In this document: in pieces, positions 1 through 10,314 of the stretch
Position numbering within the stretch: the stretch's first letter is position 1
How the letters are laid out: every line of letters begins with the position of its first letter
Source of the DNA: Lentisalinibacter sp964602525
GTDB taxonomy: Bacteria > Pseudomonadota > Gammaproteobacteria > Steroidobacterales > Woeseiaceae
Length of the DNA: 42,789 bases
Direction: 5' to 3'
NCBI GenBank assembly: GCA_964602525.1
Contig: CAZRSA010000007.1
Span: 1 to 42,789, forward strand
Translations under genes and position numbers: made by a program
Notes under the pieces: generated by a model
Database searches by the model: none
What the model saw: only the letters and a program-made list of their open reading frames with translations
What the model was told of the DNA's origin: nothing

Positions 1-54
1 GTCGAAGTCCCGTTTGCTCCGGTACGGGCCGAGTCTGTCCTTGTCCGAGCCCAT
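1..54 (-). CDS. N-terminus of a LigD-type DNA ligase / phosphoesterase-domain protein (partial)
   Basis: The minus strand opens with an ATG at 54 and reads 18 codons to the window edge, giving MGSDKDRLGPYRSKRDFD. The LxxYxxKRDF pattern is the usual beginning of the 3'-phosphoesterase domain that starts bacterial LigD ligases or stands alone in small LigD-like proteins; these act in non-homologous end joining. Only this first motif is visible, so I cannot tell a full ligase from a stand-alone phosphoesterase. It is divergent from the glutamate-synthase-like gene starting at 174, with about 120 bases between the two starts. There is only a weak Shine-Dalgarno. The assignment rests on one short motif. 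Confidence 0.5.
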   Translation of the reverse strand, partial: MGSDKDRLGPYRSKRDFD

Positions 55-173
55 GGCTTCAGCCTGCAGCACGGCCAACCGCCGTGCAAGTGGCAAAAGC
101 CGCAGCCGTCCTTGAAACCGGGCAGGACTCGCGCCAGCATCGGGCAGGGCAGTCCCACTGCCGAGGTGATTGC

Positions 174-1805
174 ATGGTCCGAAACTGGTTCTACGGTATC
201 TCACTGACCGTACTGACGGTTATTGGCCTCCTGGCCCTGCGCTGGCCGGGCGCGCTATGGGCGCTCGCGGCCGTGCTGCCGCTCGTGGCGCTGGGGCTGC
301 GCGATGCGTTGCAGACCCGGCACACCGTTCTCAGGAACTTCCCGCTCATTGGCCACTTCCGTTATCTCCTCGAGGGGGTACGTCCGGAGGTGCAGCAATA
401 TTTCATCGAATCGAGTATCGACGCCTATCCCGTGGAGCGCGAGTTCCGCAGCGTCATCTACCAGCGGGCCAAGGGGGATCTGGAGACGCAGCCATTCGGC
501 ACCCAGCGCGACATTTACCGGGTGGGCTACGAATGGGCCGAGCACTCCATCGCTGCACTGGAACCGCCCGAAACCGTGCCCCGGGTGACGGTGGGCGGAC
601 CGGACTGCAGCCGTCCCTACGCCGCCTCGCTGCTGAACGTCTCGGCCATGAGCTACGGCTCGCTCTCCGACCGCGCCATCCTGGCGCTGAACCGGGCGGC
701 GAAGGCCGAGGGCTTCTGCCATAACACCGGGGAGGGCGGCCTGTCTCCCTATCACCTGGAACCGGGCGGCGATCTGGTCTGGCAGATCGGTACGGGCTAC
801 TTCGGCTGCCGCACCGAGGAAGGCCGTTTCGACCCGGAGCGATTTCGCGAGAAAGCCGCCGGCGAGACCGTTCGCATGATCGAGCTGAAGCTCTCCCAGG
901 GCGCCAAGCCGGGCCACGGCGGCATCCTGCCCGCGGTCAAGGTCAGCGAGGAGATCGCCGCCATCCGGCACGTCAAAGTGGGGGAGACGGTCTTCTCGCC
1001 GCCGAGTCATCGGGAATTCTCGACGCCCGTCGGCATGATGGAGTTCGTGGCGCGGCTGCGCAGGCTGGCCGACGGCAAACCGGTCGGCGTGAAGCTCTGT
1101 ATCGGCCGGCGCAGCGACTTCTTTGCCATGTGCAAGGCGATGCTGGAGACCGGGATCCGGCCCGATTTCATCACGGTGGACGGCGGCGAGGGCGGTACGG
1201 CCGCCGCGCCGCTGGAGTTCTCCAACTCGGTTGGCATGCCGGGACGGGACGCCTGGATACTGGCTCACAGCGCCCTGGTCGGCGCCGGGCTGCGCGACGA
1301 CATCCGGCTGTTCGTCAGCGGCAAGATCCTGACCGGCTTCCACATGATCCGGGCGCTAGCTCTCGGCGCGGATGCGTGCAACTCCGCCCGGGGCATGATG
1401 TTCGCGCTGGGCTGCATCCAGTCCCTGCGCTGCAATACGAACCTGTGCCCCACAGGCATTACCACCCAGAAGCGGTCCCTGGTCTACGGACTCCACGTCG
1501 AGCAGAAGAGCCGCCGGGTGGCGCGCTGGCACCGGGAGACCATCAAGGGGATGCTGGAACTGCTGGGAGCCATGGGTTTCGATGACCCCCGGCGCCTGCG
1601 CCCGGAGCACATCTTCCGCCGGATCGACGATCTGCGGGTGAGGAACCTGAAGGAGCTGTACGATTTCCTGGAACCGGGCCAGCTGCTGGAGGACCGGGAC
1701 CTGCCCCGCGGCATCCGGGACGAGTGGCAGGCCGCGCGGCCGGACCGCTGGAGCCTGCAGCCCGAGCTCGGCCAGCACGGCGGCGGTCGGGTCCGGGAAG
1801 ACTGA
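174..1805 (+). CDS. Membrane-anchored glutamate-synthase-family FMN/Fe-S protein
   Basis: A 543-residue protein matching the central FMN-binding and 3Fe-4S part of glutamate synthase (GltB-like, COG0069). The N-terminus carries two hydrophobic segments (about residues 4-38), so it is probably anchored in the inner membrane. The FMN/substrate region is recognisable in NVSAMSYGSLS and TVDGGEGGTAAAP. Three cysteines in the C-x5-C-x4-C spacing of the GltB 3Fe-4S cluster lie at about 414, 420 and 425. The glutamine amidotransferase domain and the C-terminal beta-helix of full GltB are absent, and no GltD partner is in the window. It may use ammonia, or act on something other than 2-oxoglutarate; the substrate is unproven. 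The open frame extends back to 84, but the ATG at 174 follows a GAGGTGA ribosome site and gives a sensible membrane N-terminus. Confidence 0.85.
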   Translation: MVRNWFYGISLTVLTVIGLLALRWPGALWALAAVLPLVALGLRDALQTRHTVLRNFPLIGHFRYLLEGVRPEVQQYFIESSIDAYPVEREFRSVIYQRAKGDLETQPFGTQRDIYRVGYEWAEHSIAALEPPETVPRVTVGGPDCSRPYAASLLNVSAMSYGSLSDRAILALNRAAKAEGFCHNTGEGGLSPYHLEPGGDLVWQIGTGYFGCRTEEGRFDPERFREKAAGETVRMIELKLSQGAKPGHGGILPAVKVSEEIAAIRHVKVGETVFSPPSHREFSTPVGMMEFVARLRRLADGKPVGVKLCIGRRSDFFAMCKAMLETGIRPDFITVDGGEGGTAAAPLEFSNSVGMPGRDAWILAHSALVGAGLRDDIRLFVSGKILTGFHMIRALALGADACNSARGMMFALGCIQSLRCNTNLCPTGITTQKRSLVYGLHVEQKSRRVARWHRETIKGMLELLGAMGFDDPRRLRPEHIFRRIDDLRVRNLKELYDFLEPGQLLEDRDLPRGIRDEWQAARPDRWSLQPELGQHGGGRVRED

Positions 1806-1809
1806 GGCC

Positions 1810-2802
1810 TCAGGCGTCGCGGTATTGCGGGAGTGCCTCGCTGATGAGTTCGCTCACGCCGAAGAGCTTCGCCATCAACGCCACTCGCATCCACATGCCG
1901 TTTCTCTCCTGGCGCCAGTACATCGCCCGCGGGTCCCGGTCGATCTCCGGCTGGATCTCGGGGCCTCGTGGCAGCGGATGCATGATGGCGGTGTCTTTCC
2001 TCATCAGCCCGAGTTCCCGCTCGCCGATGGTGAAGGGCGCCAGGTTCACGCCGGAGGACTCGTCGGCCACGTCGTGCTCGAACTGCATGCGGGTGACGTA
2101 GATGGCGTCCAGCTCGGGCAGTATCTCGTGCAGGCGGCGGGTCTCGTGGAATTCGACGCCGTGCTCGGTGAGAAAATCCTTGATGTCGGGCTCCATCTCG
2201 TAGGCCGGCGGCGCGATGAAGACGAGCCTCACGCCCTCGTAAAAACGCATCAGCCGGCTCAGCGAGCGCACGGTCCTTCCCCGCTTCAGGTCGCCCATCA
2301 TGCCGATGGTCTTGCCGTCGATGCCGCCCCGCTGCTCGAAGCTGCGCTCCAGCGTGTAGATGTCCAGCAGCGCCTGAGTGGGGTGCTGGTCCTTGCCGCT
2401 GCCCGCGTTGATGATGGGGACCGGGCGCGGGATGCTGTCCATCAGCGCCGCGGCGCGGGCCGCGTAACCCGCCTCCGGCGTGCGCATGATGATCAGGTCC
2501 ACGTAGGAGCTGAAGGTGCGGATGCTGTCCTCGAAGGTCTCGCCCTTCACCTCCGAGGAAACCTCCGGATTGCGGATCTCGCTGGTGCGGATGCCGAGCA
2601 CGTGACAGGCATTGTTCATGGACAGGAAGGTGCGCGTGCTCGGCTGGGTGAAATAGAGCATCGCGCGGCGCGTGGGCAGCAGTTGCTGCAGGAAGCGGGC
2701 GCCGTCGGGCGGCTTGGCGACGGTGCGGATGGCGGTGGTGAGGTCACAGAGTTCGTCCAGGAGCGGACGGTCGAAGATGTCGGTATCGACGATGTGGAAC
2801 AT
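1810..2802 (-). CDS. pyrB: Aspartate carbamoyltransferase catalytic chain
   Basis: A 330-residue enzyme that joins carbamoyl phosphate and aspartate to make N-carbamoylaspartate, the committed step of pyrimidine synthesis. All key positions are visible: carbamoyl-phosphate loop STRT at 55-58, the mobile-loop lysine (K86, in EVKGET), R107, H140 in QHPTQ, the R174/R176 pair, aspartate-binding R238 and MHPLPRG at 274-280. The MHPLPR and QHPTQ forms favour ATCase over ornithine carbamoyltransferase. Neither a regulatory PyrI chain nor PyrC is adjacent, so regulation may differ from the E. coli holoenzyme. It converges tail-to-tail with the glutamate-synthase-like gene (4 bases between stops). A GGAG ribosome site precedes the ATG and a good sigma-70 promoter lies at 2826-2854. 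Confidence 0.92.
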   Translation of the reverse strand: MFHIVDTDIFDRPLLDELCDLTTAIRTVAKPPDGARFLQQLLPTRRAMLYFTQPSTRTFLSMNNACHVLGIRTSEIRNPEVSSEVKGETFEDSIRTFSSYVDLIIMRTPEAGYAARAAALMDSIPRPVPIINAGSGKDQHPTQALLDIYTLERSFEQRGGIDGKTIGMMGDLKRGRTVRSLSRLMRFYEGVRLVFIAPPAYEMEPDIKDFLTEHGVEFHETRRLHEILPELDAIYVTRMQFEHDVADESSGVNLAPFTIGERELGLMRKDTAIMHPLPRGPEIQPEIDRDPRAMYWRQERNGMWMRVALMAKLFGVSELISEALPQYRDA

Positions 2803-2825
2803 GGGCTACTCCGGCGGCCGCGGCG

Positions 2826-2854
2826 ATTATCGGCAAAGCCGGCAGGGCTGTCGA
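2826..2854 (-). promoter_or_regulatory. Sigma-70-type promoter of pyrB
   Basis: Read on the minus strand, TCGACA (2854-2849, 5/6 to TTGACA) and GATAAT (2831-2826, 5/6 to TATAAT) are separated by exactly 17 bases, about 25 bases upstream of the pyrB start codon. The short leader leaves no room for a UTP-sensing attenuator, so any pyrimidine control would have to act by another route. Confidence 0.6.
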
Positions 2855-2970
2855 TGCCGGTAATCCACCATACCCTCCTCACCCTCCTCCTGCCCGCCCG
2901 GGCGGCCGGGTTTCGGGCAGAATAGCGGCTGGCAGCCCGGGGACACGGGCGACACTCTGAGGAGATGGTT

Positions 2971-3438
2971 ATGGGACTGGCAGCGATACTGCGAGAGATG
3001 CTCGGGTCATCGGGTGAGCGTGACCCCGTGCTCGGGAGTCGAGAGAGCGCCGAGATGGTTGCCTCGATCATGGTCCTGGCCGCAATGAGCGACGGAGGCG
3101 TCTCCGCCGAGGAGAACCTGCGCATGGTGCAGTTGCTCCGGCGCCGTTTCGGCCTTTCGCCGGTCGACGCCTTCGCGCTGGTACGCGACATCCCCGACCG
3201 GGTGCAGAACCGCGCGGACGTACAGCGGCTGATCGAGGCGCTAAGGCAGGAACTCTCGCCGCAGGGGAAGGAGGAGGTGATGATGATGGTCCTCGACATC
3301 ATCGCCGTCGACCACGAGAAGGACCCCGGAGAGATGAATCTCCTGTCGCGGCTGATCGACGCGCTCGAGATACCGGAGGCATCGATGAGTGTGGTCTACG
3401 GCCGCTACTTCGAGGCGCGCAGGGCTCGCCCGTCATGA
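2971..3438 (+). CDS. TerB-like (tellurite-resistance/DjlA-fold) protein
   Basis: A 155-residue, all-helical soluble protein. The segment from about 25 to 145 has the pattern of the TerB/DjlA-like helical domain: an early ASIMVLAAMSDGGVSAEE stretch with acidic residues after the first helix, then a second half (MMMVLDIIAVDHEKDPGE) repeating the same layout, which matches the pseudo-twofold metal-binding fold of the family. The biochemical role of stand-alone TerB-like proteins is not established. The frame also has an ATG at 2965, but the GAGGAG ribosome site at 2959-2964 abuts that codon, while the ATG at 2971 lies six bases away, so 2971 is the likely start. Confidence 0.7.
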   Translation: MGLAAILREMLGSSGERDPVLGSRESAEMVASIMVLAAMSDGGVSAEENLRMVQLLRRRFGLSPVDAFALVRDIPDRVQNRADVQRLIEALRQELSPQGKEEVMMMVLDIIAVDHEKDPGEMNLLSRLIDALEIPEASMSVVYGRYFEARRARPS

Positions 3439-3480
3439 GGACGCCCGCGGCCGTCCATGGAGCGGCATCCGGAGTCGGAC

Positions 3481-3510
3481 TGGACGATGGCGCTGTCGGC
3501 CTTTTATAGT
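3481..3510 (+). promoter_or_regulatory. Probable promoter of mlaA
   Basis: TGGACG (3481-3486, 4/6 to the -35 consensus) and TATAGT (3505-3510, 5/6 to the -10 consensus) are 18 bases apart in the gap before mlaA. The resulting leader would be about 95 bases. The -35 is mediocre, so this is tentative. Confidence 0.4.
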
Positions 3511-3613
3511 CGCGCGGAATCGCCACGGAATCCCGCACCTGTAGCGACGTCCCCGGCGAGCGGCCCGGGAATCCAGCGAACCCCAGAATCCGACTGTCCC
3601 TGAGAGGCGCCGT

Positions 3614-4366
3614 ATGCAGCCCTGCCGGAAGAGCCTGATCCGCCCGTTCCTGCTGACGGTCCTCCTGGCCCCGTTATTGAGCGGCTGTGCGTCGCAAGGC
3701 GACTACCCCGGCGCGACCCCCGACCCGCTGGAGCCGGTGAACCGGGTGACCTATCAGTTCAACGACACGTTCGATCGCCTTCTGCTGAAGCCTGTGGCGA
3801 AGGGGTACAGGAAGGTGACGCCCTCGCTGGCGCGCCAGGGCGTCGGCAATTTCTTCAGCAATCTCGGCTACCCGTTCGTCATCTTCAACAACCTGCTCCA
3901 GGGCAAGCCGCGGGCGGCGGTATCGGATACGGGCCGCCTGCTCGTGAACACCACGGTCGGGCTCGGCGGGCTGATCGACGTCGCGTCCGACATCGGGCTG
4001 GAGGAGCACAAGGAGGATCTCGGCCAGACCCTGGCGGTCTGGGGCGTGCCCGCCGGACCCTACGTGGTCATCCCGTTCCTGGGCCCGGCGACGCTGCGGG
4101 ACGCGGTCTCGCGCCCGGCGGACATCGGCTTCAACGGCCTCTACTACATCGACGACAGGTCGATTCGGGACAAGCTGTTCGTGCTGGAGATCATCGACAT
4201 GCGCGCGCGGCTGCTCACTGCCGATTCCCAGATCGAGGCCTCGAACGACCCGTATCTGTTCGTGCGCAGCTCCTACCTGCAGCGCCGTGAATACCTGATC
4301 TACGACGGTAACCCGCCCATGGACGACTTCTTCGAGGAGGAATTCCTCGACGATGACGGCGGGTAG
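3614..4366 (+). CDS. mlaA: MlaA (VacJ) family outer-membrane lipoprotein
   Basis: A 250-residue lipoprotein with a signal peptide ending in the lipobox LLSGC (Cys at about 25). The mature part begins with the family signature DPLEPVNRVTYQFNDTFD and contains the conserved GVPAGPYVVIPFLGP stretch, so this is MlaA/VacJ. In the Mla pathway MlaA sits in the outer membrane with porins and removes phospholipids misplaced in the outer leaflet, passing them to the periplasmic carrier MlaC and the inner-membrane MlaFEDB transporter. None of those partners is in the window. The acidic C-terminus (DDFFEEEFLDDDGG) is common in the family. Its last 14 bases overlap the start of the decarboxylase gene, suggesting translational coupling. 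Confidence 0.92.
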   Translation: MQPCRKSLIRPFLLTVLLAPLLSGCASQGDYPGATPDPLEPVNRVTYQFNDTFDRLLLKPVAKGYRKVTPSLARQGVGNFFSNLGYPFVIFNNLLQGKPRAAVSDTGRLLVNTTVGLGGLIDVASDIGLEEHKEDLGQTLAVWGVPAGPYVVIPFLGPATLRDAVSRPADIGFNGLYYIDDRSIRDKLFVLEIIDMRARLLTADSQIEASNDPYLFVRSSYLQRREYLIYDGNPPMDDFFEEEFLDDDGG

Positions 4367-5843
4367 CCGCAGGGGAGCAACGCCGCTGAGCGAGCAGCCG
4401 CTGCATGGCGATCCGGTAGCCGCGGAATACGAGGCCCTGGCCGGCATCGCGCTCGAGCGTCTCACCGGCTACGTCGAGGATTCCCGCGCGGGCCGCGAGC
4501 CGGTGGGCGGCCATGCGCCGCTGGCGGAGGTGTACGCCGCGCTGGAGCTCGACCGCTGGACCGGTCCCGGCGGCATGGACGAGGTGAGCTTCGCCGGCTT
4601 CCTCGACCGCTACCTCGCCTACTCCACCCGGCTCTATCATCCGGCGGTCATCGGCCACCAGACCCCGGCCCCGGAGCCCCCGGCCGCGGTGGCGGACCTG
4701 ATCCACGGGGCCGTCAACAACCCCATGGCCATCTACGAGATGGGGCCCTCCGCGGTCGCCGTGGAATTCGCCGTGCTGAACTGGATGATCGCCATGATCG
4801 GCTGGACGCCCCAGCCGCTGCCCCCGGCGGAGGCGCCGGGCGGGCATGCCGCCGGCGTGCTGACCCACGGCGGGTCGCTTGCCAACCTTACGGGCCTGCT
4901 GGCGGCCCGTGCAGCCGCCGCACCGGAGGCCTGGCAGGAGGGCGTGCCCGGCGACCTGGCGGTGCTGGTGCCGGAGAACTCCCATTACTCCGTGGCGCGG
5001 GCCGTTGCCATCATGGGACTCGGCAGCCGGGCCTTCTACCCGATGGAGACCGACGGGCGCGGCGTGGTGCGGGCCGACCGGCTCGAGGCCGCCCGGGAGC
5101 GGGTCCGGGCTGACGGCCGGCGCTGCATGGCCGTGGTGGCCAACGCCTGCGCCACCGCCACCGGGCTGCACGACCCGCTGCGCGGGATGGGCGAGTTCTG
5201 CCGCGAGTACGGCGTGTGGTTCCACGTGGATGCCTGCCACGGCGCCTCGGCGCTGCTCAGCCCCCGCTACCGCCACCTGCTGGACGGCCTGGATCTCGCC
5301 GATTCCGTGGTCTGGGACGCGCACAAGATGCTGCAGACCTCCACGCTGTGCGCGGCGCTGCTGGTGCGCGACGCGGCGGCCTTCCAGGCCACCTTCCACC
5401 AAGAGGCGAGCTATCTGTTCTACGGCGACAACCGGGACGGCATCGACTTCGTCTGGCGTGCCGTGGAATGCACCAAGGCCGGGCTGGGGCTGAAGGTGTT
5501 GCTGAACCTGGCCTTCCGCGGAGAGCGCAGACTGGGACGATACGTGGAGGGCCGTTACGCAATGGCGCGGCAGTTCTTCGAGGTGATCCGCGCCCGCCCC
5601 GGCTTCGAGTGTCCCTGGGAGCCGGAATCGAACATCCTGTGTTTCCGCTACGGCGACGACGACGCGCTGCAGGTGCGCATCCGCGAGCGGCTGCTCCGCG
5701 AGGGCCGATACCACATGACCTCGACGCTGCTGAACGGCAGGCGCTATCTCCGCCTGACGGTGATCAATCCGCTGACCGATGGCGACACGCTCGCAGGATT
5801 GCTGAACGCCATCGAGGAGACGGCGGCGGAACTCGCCGGCTGA
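4353..5843 (+). CDS. PLP-dependent group II amino-acid decarboxylase
   Basis: A 496-residue fold-type I PLP enzyme related to glutamate, diaminobutyrate and aromatic amino-acid decarboxylases. The lysine that forms the Schiff base is K325 in WDAHKMLQTS; D293 in HVDACHGA pairs with the pyridine nitrogen; the early HPAVIGHQTP segment (96-105) is typical of the substrate pocket, and THGGSLANLTG (171-181) is the phosphate-binding region. The substrate cannot be read from sequence. The ATG overlaps the end of mlaA by 14 bases; the likely ribosome site GAGGAGG (4334-4340) lies inside mlaA and can fold against CCTCGA at 4345-4350. It converges with the symporter gene. Confidence 0.85.
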   Translation: MTAGSRRGATPLSEQPLHGDPVAAEYEALAGIALERLTGYVEDSRAGREPVGGHAPLAEVYAALELDRWTGPGGMDEVSFAGFLDRYLAYSTRLYHPAVIGHQTPAPEPPAAVADLIHGAVNNPMAIYEMGPSAVAVEFAVLNWMIAMIGWTPQPLPPAEAPGGHAAGVLTHGGSLANLTGLLAARAAAAPEAWQEGVPGDLAVLVPENSHYSVARAVAIMGLGSRAFYPMETDGRGVVRADRLEAARERVRADGRRCMAVVANACATATGLHDPLRGMGEFCREYGVWFHVDACHGASALLSPRYRHLLDGLDLADSVVWDAHKMLQTSTLCAALLVRDAAAFQATFHQEASYLFYGDNRDGIDFVWRAVECTKAGLGLKVLLNLAFRGERRLGRYVEGRYAMARQFFEVIRARPGFECPWEPESNILCFRYGDDDALQVRIRERLLREGRYHMTSTLLNGRRYLRLTVINPLTDGDTLAGLLNAIEETAAELAG

Positions 5844-5855
5844 GGGCGGAACGGC

Positions 5856-7715
5856 TCAGCCCGGCTGGCGGCATTGCCGCAGTGCCCGCAGCCAGATCGG
5901 TACCGCCAGCGTGCCCGCCGCGATCAGCGCGACGCTCAGCCAGAGCGGCTCGCCCTGCAGCAGCAGCCGGCCGAAACCGGTCAGCCAGCCGTACACGCTG
6001 ACGGCACAGGCGGCGAGGCCGGCCAGGTCGCGGCGGAGCTCCGCGGCACCGCCGGCGGGGTCCTCGCCCGCCGCCGCCGCGCTCCGGCGCCACAGGCCCG
6101 GCGGCCTGACCCGGCGGTAGAAGGCGACCAGCTTGTCCTGCTGCGTCTGCGGCGCCAGGTAGGCGGTGAGGATCACCACCGCCAGGGAGACGGCGGACAT
6201 CGTGCCGAGGCGGATCCATTCCTCGTCGGTGGTGAGGATCAGGACCGGGGCCACGACCAGCGACACGGCGATGGCGGCCACCTCGCTCCACAGGTTGACC
6301 CGTTCCCACAGCCAGCGCAGCACCAGCACCGCACCGGTACCCGCCCCGAACAGCAGCGAGATCTGCCAGGCGGTCTGGATGGAGCCGAGGTTCACCATGA
6401 TGGCGAGCGCGATGGCCAGGATGACCAGGCTGGAGACGCGGGCCACCAGCACCAGCTCCCGGTCGCCTGCCTCGCGCCCCTGCACGTGTTCCACCCAGAT
6501 GCCCTTGTACAGGTCGTTGCTCCAGTAGCTCGCGCCCCAGTTGAGATGGGTGTCCAGCGTGGACGCCAGCGCCGCCAGCATGCCGGTCAGCATCAGGCCC
6601 CGCGCGCCGGCCGGCAGCAGTTCGTCCATGCCGAGGACGAAGGTGAGTTCCCGCTGCGCGATGGCGGCCTCCCCGAGTCCCGCCGCCGGCTCGAAGGGAT
6701 AGACGATGAGCAGCGCCACGCCGATGAGCAGCCACAGCAGGCTGCGCACGACGATCTGGGTCAGCGTGAAGACCACGGCGGCGCGCCTGGCCTCGCCGTG
6801 ATCGCGGCAGGCCATGGTGCGCTGGGCCAGATAGCCGGTGCCGTCGCTGTTCATCTGGAAGAACCATTGCAGCGAGACGATCACGAGGAAGGGCAGCAGC
6901 GCGTCCTCCGCCGACGGCGCGAAACTCAGGAAGCGCCCGGCCTGCTCTGCGCCGTAGAGTTCGCTCAGCCGTGCGGGCATGGCGGCCAGACCGCCGGCGC
7001 CGTCCACGGCCAGCCAAGCGTACAGGGCGGTGCCGGCGAGCATCAGGGCGAGCTGCATGACGTCGGTGGCGATGACGCCGCGCAGGCCGCCGGTGGTCGA
7101 GTACAGGGCGACGAAGGCGAGCATGCCGAGGATGCTGAGGACGTTGTTGGCGGTGGCGGTGGCGGCGCCGAGTCCGGTGACGCCGGAGGCGAGCACCAGG
7201 CCGCTGTGGGAGATCAGGTCACGGATCGGGTCGTACAGGCCCGCGGGCAGCCAGGCGTGCCAGGGCAGGAAGATCTCGAACAGGCGCACGGCGGCCACCA
7301 GTACGAAGGCCATGACCACGCAGTTGATCAGCGTGCCGTAATACACGGCCTTCAGGCCACGCAGCGCCAGCGCGCCGCGGGAGCTGTAGCGGGTCATCAC
7401 CAATTCCGCGTCGGTGAGAATGCCGGCGCGGCGCCAGGCCGCCGCCAGCACGAAGCCCATCAGCAGGAACGCGAGCCCGTAGATCCACAGGCGCCACAGC
7501 GAGAATATGCCGCCGACGGCCAGCAGGCCCATCACCAGCAGCGGGGTATCGGCCGCGAACTGGGTGGCAGCCATGCTGAAGCCGGCACGGGTGCCGGAGA
7601 CGCTGCGGCCGGCGAGGAAGTACTCGTCGAGGTCCCGCGAGGCCTGCCGGCGCGCGCGCAGGCCCACGGTGACGCTGTAGGCCACGAAGGCCGCGACGAT
7701 GGCGAAGTCGAGCAT
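5856..7715 (-). CDS. Sodium:solute symporter (SSS family)
   Basis: A 619-residue inner-membrane protein with about 13 hydrophobic helices. Family marks include the N-terminal YFLAGRSVSGTRAGFSMAATQFAADT region, which lines the sodium/substrate path, and the mid-protein YSTTGGLRGVIATDVMQL, matching the SSS consensus for TM5-6. The soluble C-terminal tail after about residue 540 carries additional hydrophobic stretches. Substrates in this family range from proline and sugars to acetate, and nothing here fixes the choice. It lies downstream of lon on the same strand (74 bases between them) and converges with the decarboxylase, so a link to that enzyme's substrate is possible but unproven. Confidence 0.85.
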   Translation of the reverse strand: MLDFAIVAAFVAYSVTVGLRARRQASRDLDEYFLAGRSVSGTRAGFSMAATQFAADTPLLVMGLLAVGGIFSLWRLWIYGLAFLLMGFVLAAAWRRAGILTDAELVMTRYSSRGALALRGLKAVYYGTLINCVVMAFVLVAAVRLFEIFLPWHAWLPAGLYDPIRDLISHSGLVLASGVTGLGAATATANNVLSILGMLAFVALYSTTGGLRGVIATDVMQLALMLAGTALYAWLAVDGAGGLAAMPARLSELYGAEQAGRFLSFAPSAEDALLPFLVIVSLQWFFQMNSDGTGYLAQRTMACRDHGEARRAAVVFTLTQIVVRSLLWLLIGVALLIVYPFEPAAGLGEAAIAQRELTFVLGMDELLPAGARGLMLTGMLAALASTLDTHLNWGASYWSNDLYKGIWVEHVQGREAGDRELVLVARVSSLVILAIALAIMVNLGSIQTAWQISLLFGAGTGAVLVLRWLWERVNLWSEVAAIAVSLVVAPVLILTTDEEWIRLGTMSAVSLAVVILTAYLAPQTQQDKLVAFYRRVRPPGLWRRSAAAAGEDPAGGAAELRRDLAGLAACAVSVYGWLTGFGRLLLQGEPLWLSVALIAAGTLAVPIWLRALRQCRQPG

Positions 7716-7789
7716 GGCGGTTCACCGTGCCCTGCGGCGCGCGGTGCTCCGGCAGCGGTTCCCGCCTCAGGTTAGCGCGTCGGCGCCGG

Positions 7790-10222
<2,433 letters not shown>

Positions 10223-10268
10223 GGTGCCGGCGGACGGCGATTTCAATCCCCCGTGCCACGCCGGGTGG

Positions 10269-10295
10269 ATTCGCCGCGACGCATCGCGGCGGAAT
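10269..10295. repeat. GC-rich hairpin between the barrel gene and lon
   Basis: ATTC-GCCGCGA and TCGCGGC-G-GAAT form an 11-bp stem (one bulged G) around a CGCA loop. It sits between the stop of the barrel gene (10315) and the start of lon (10222), both on the minus strand. There is no T-run on either side, so it is not a classic intrinsic terminator; it could stabilise an mRNA end or lie in the lon leader. Confidence 0.45.
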
Positions 10296-10314
10296 CGGGA
10301 GCGAGTCGGAGCGC

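Noticed and set aside
5874..7775. 633-codon plus-strand frame opposite the symporter
   Set aside because: Composition is Gln/His/Gly/Arg-rich, with none of the family motifs seen on the other strand; shadow of the symporter gene.
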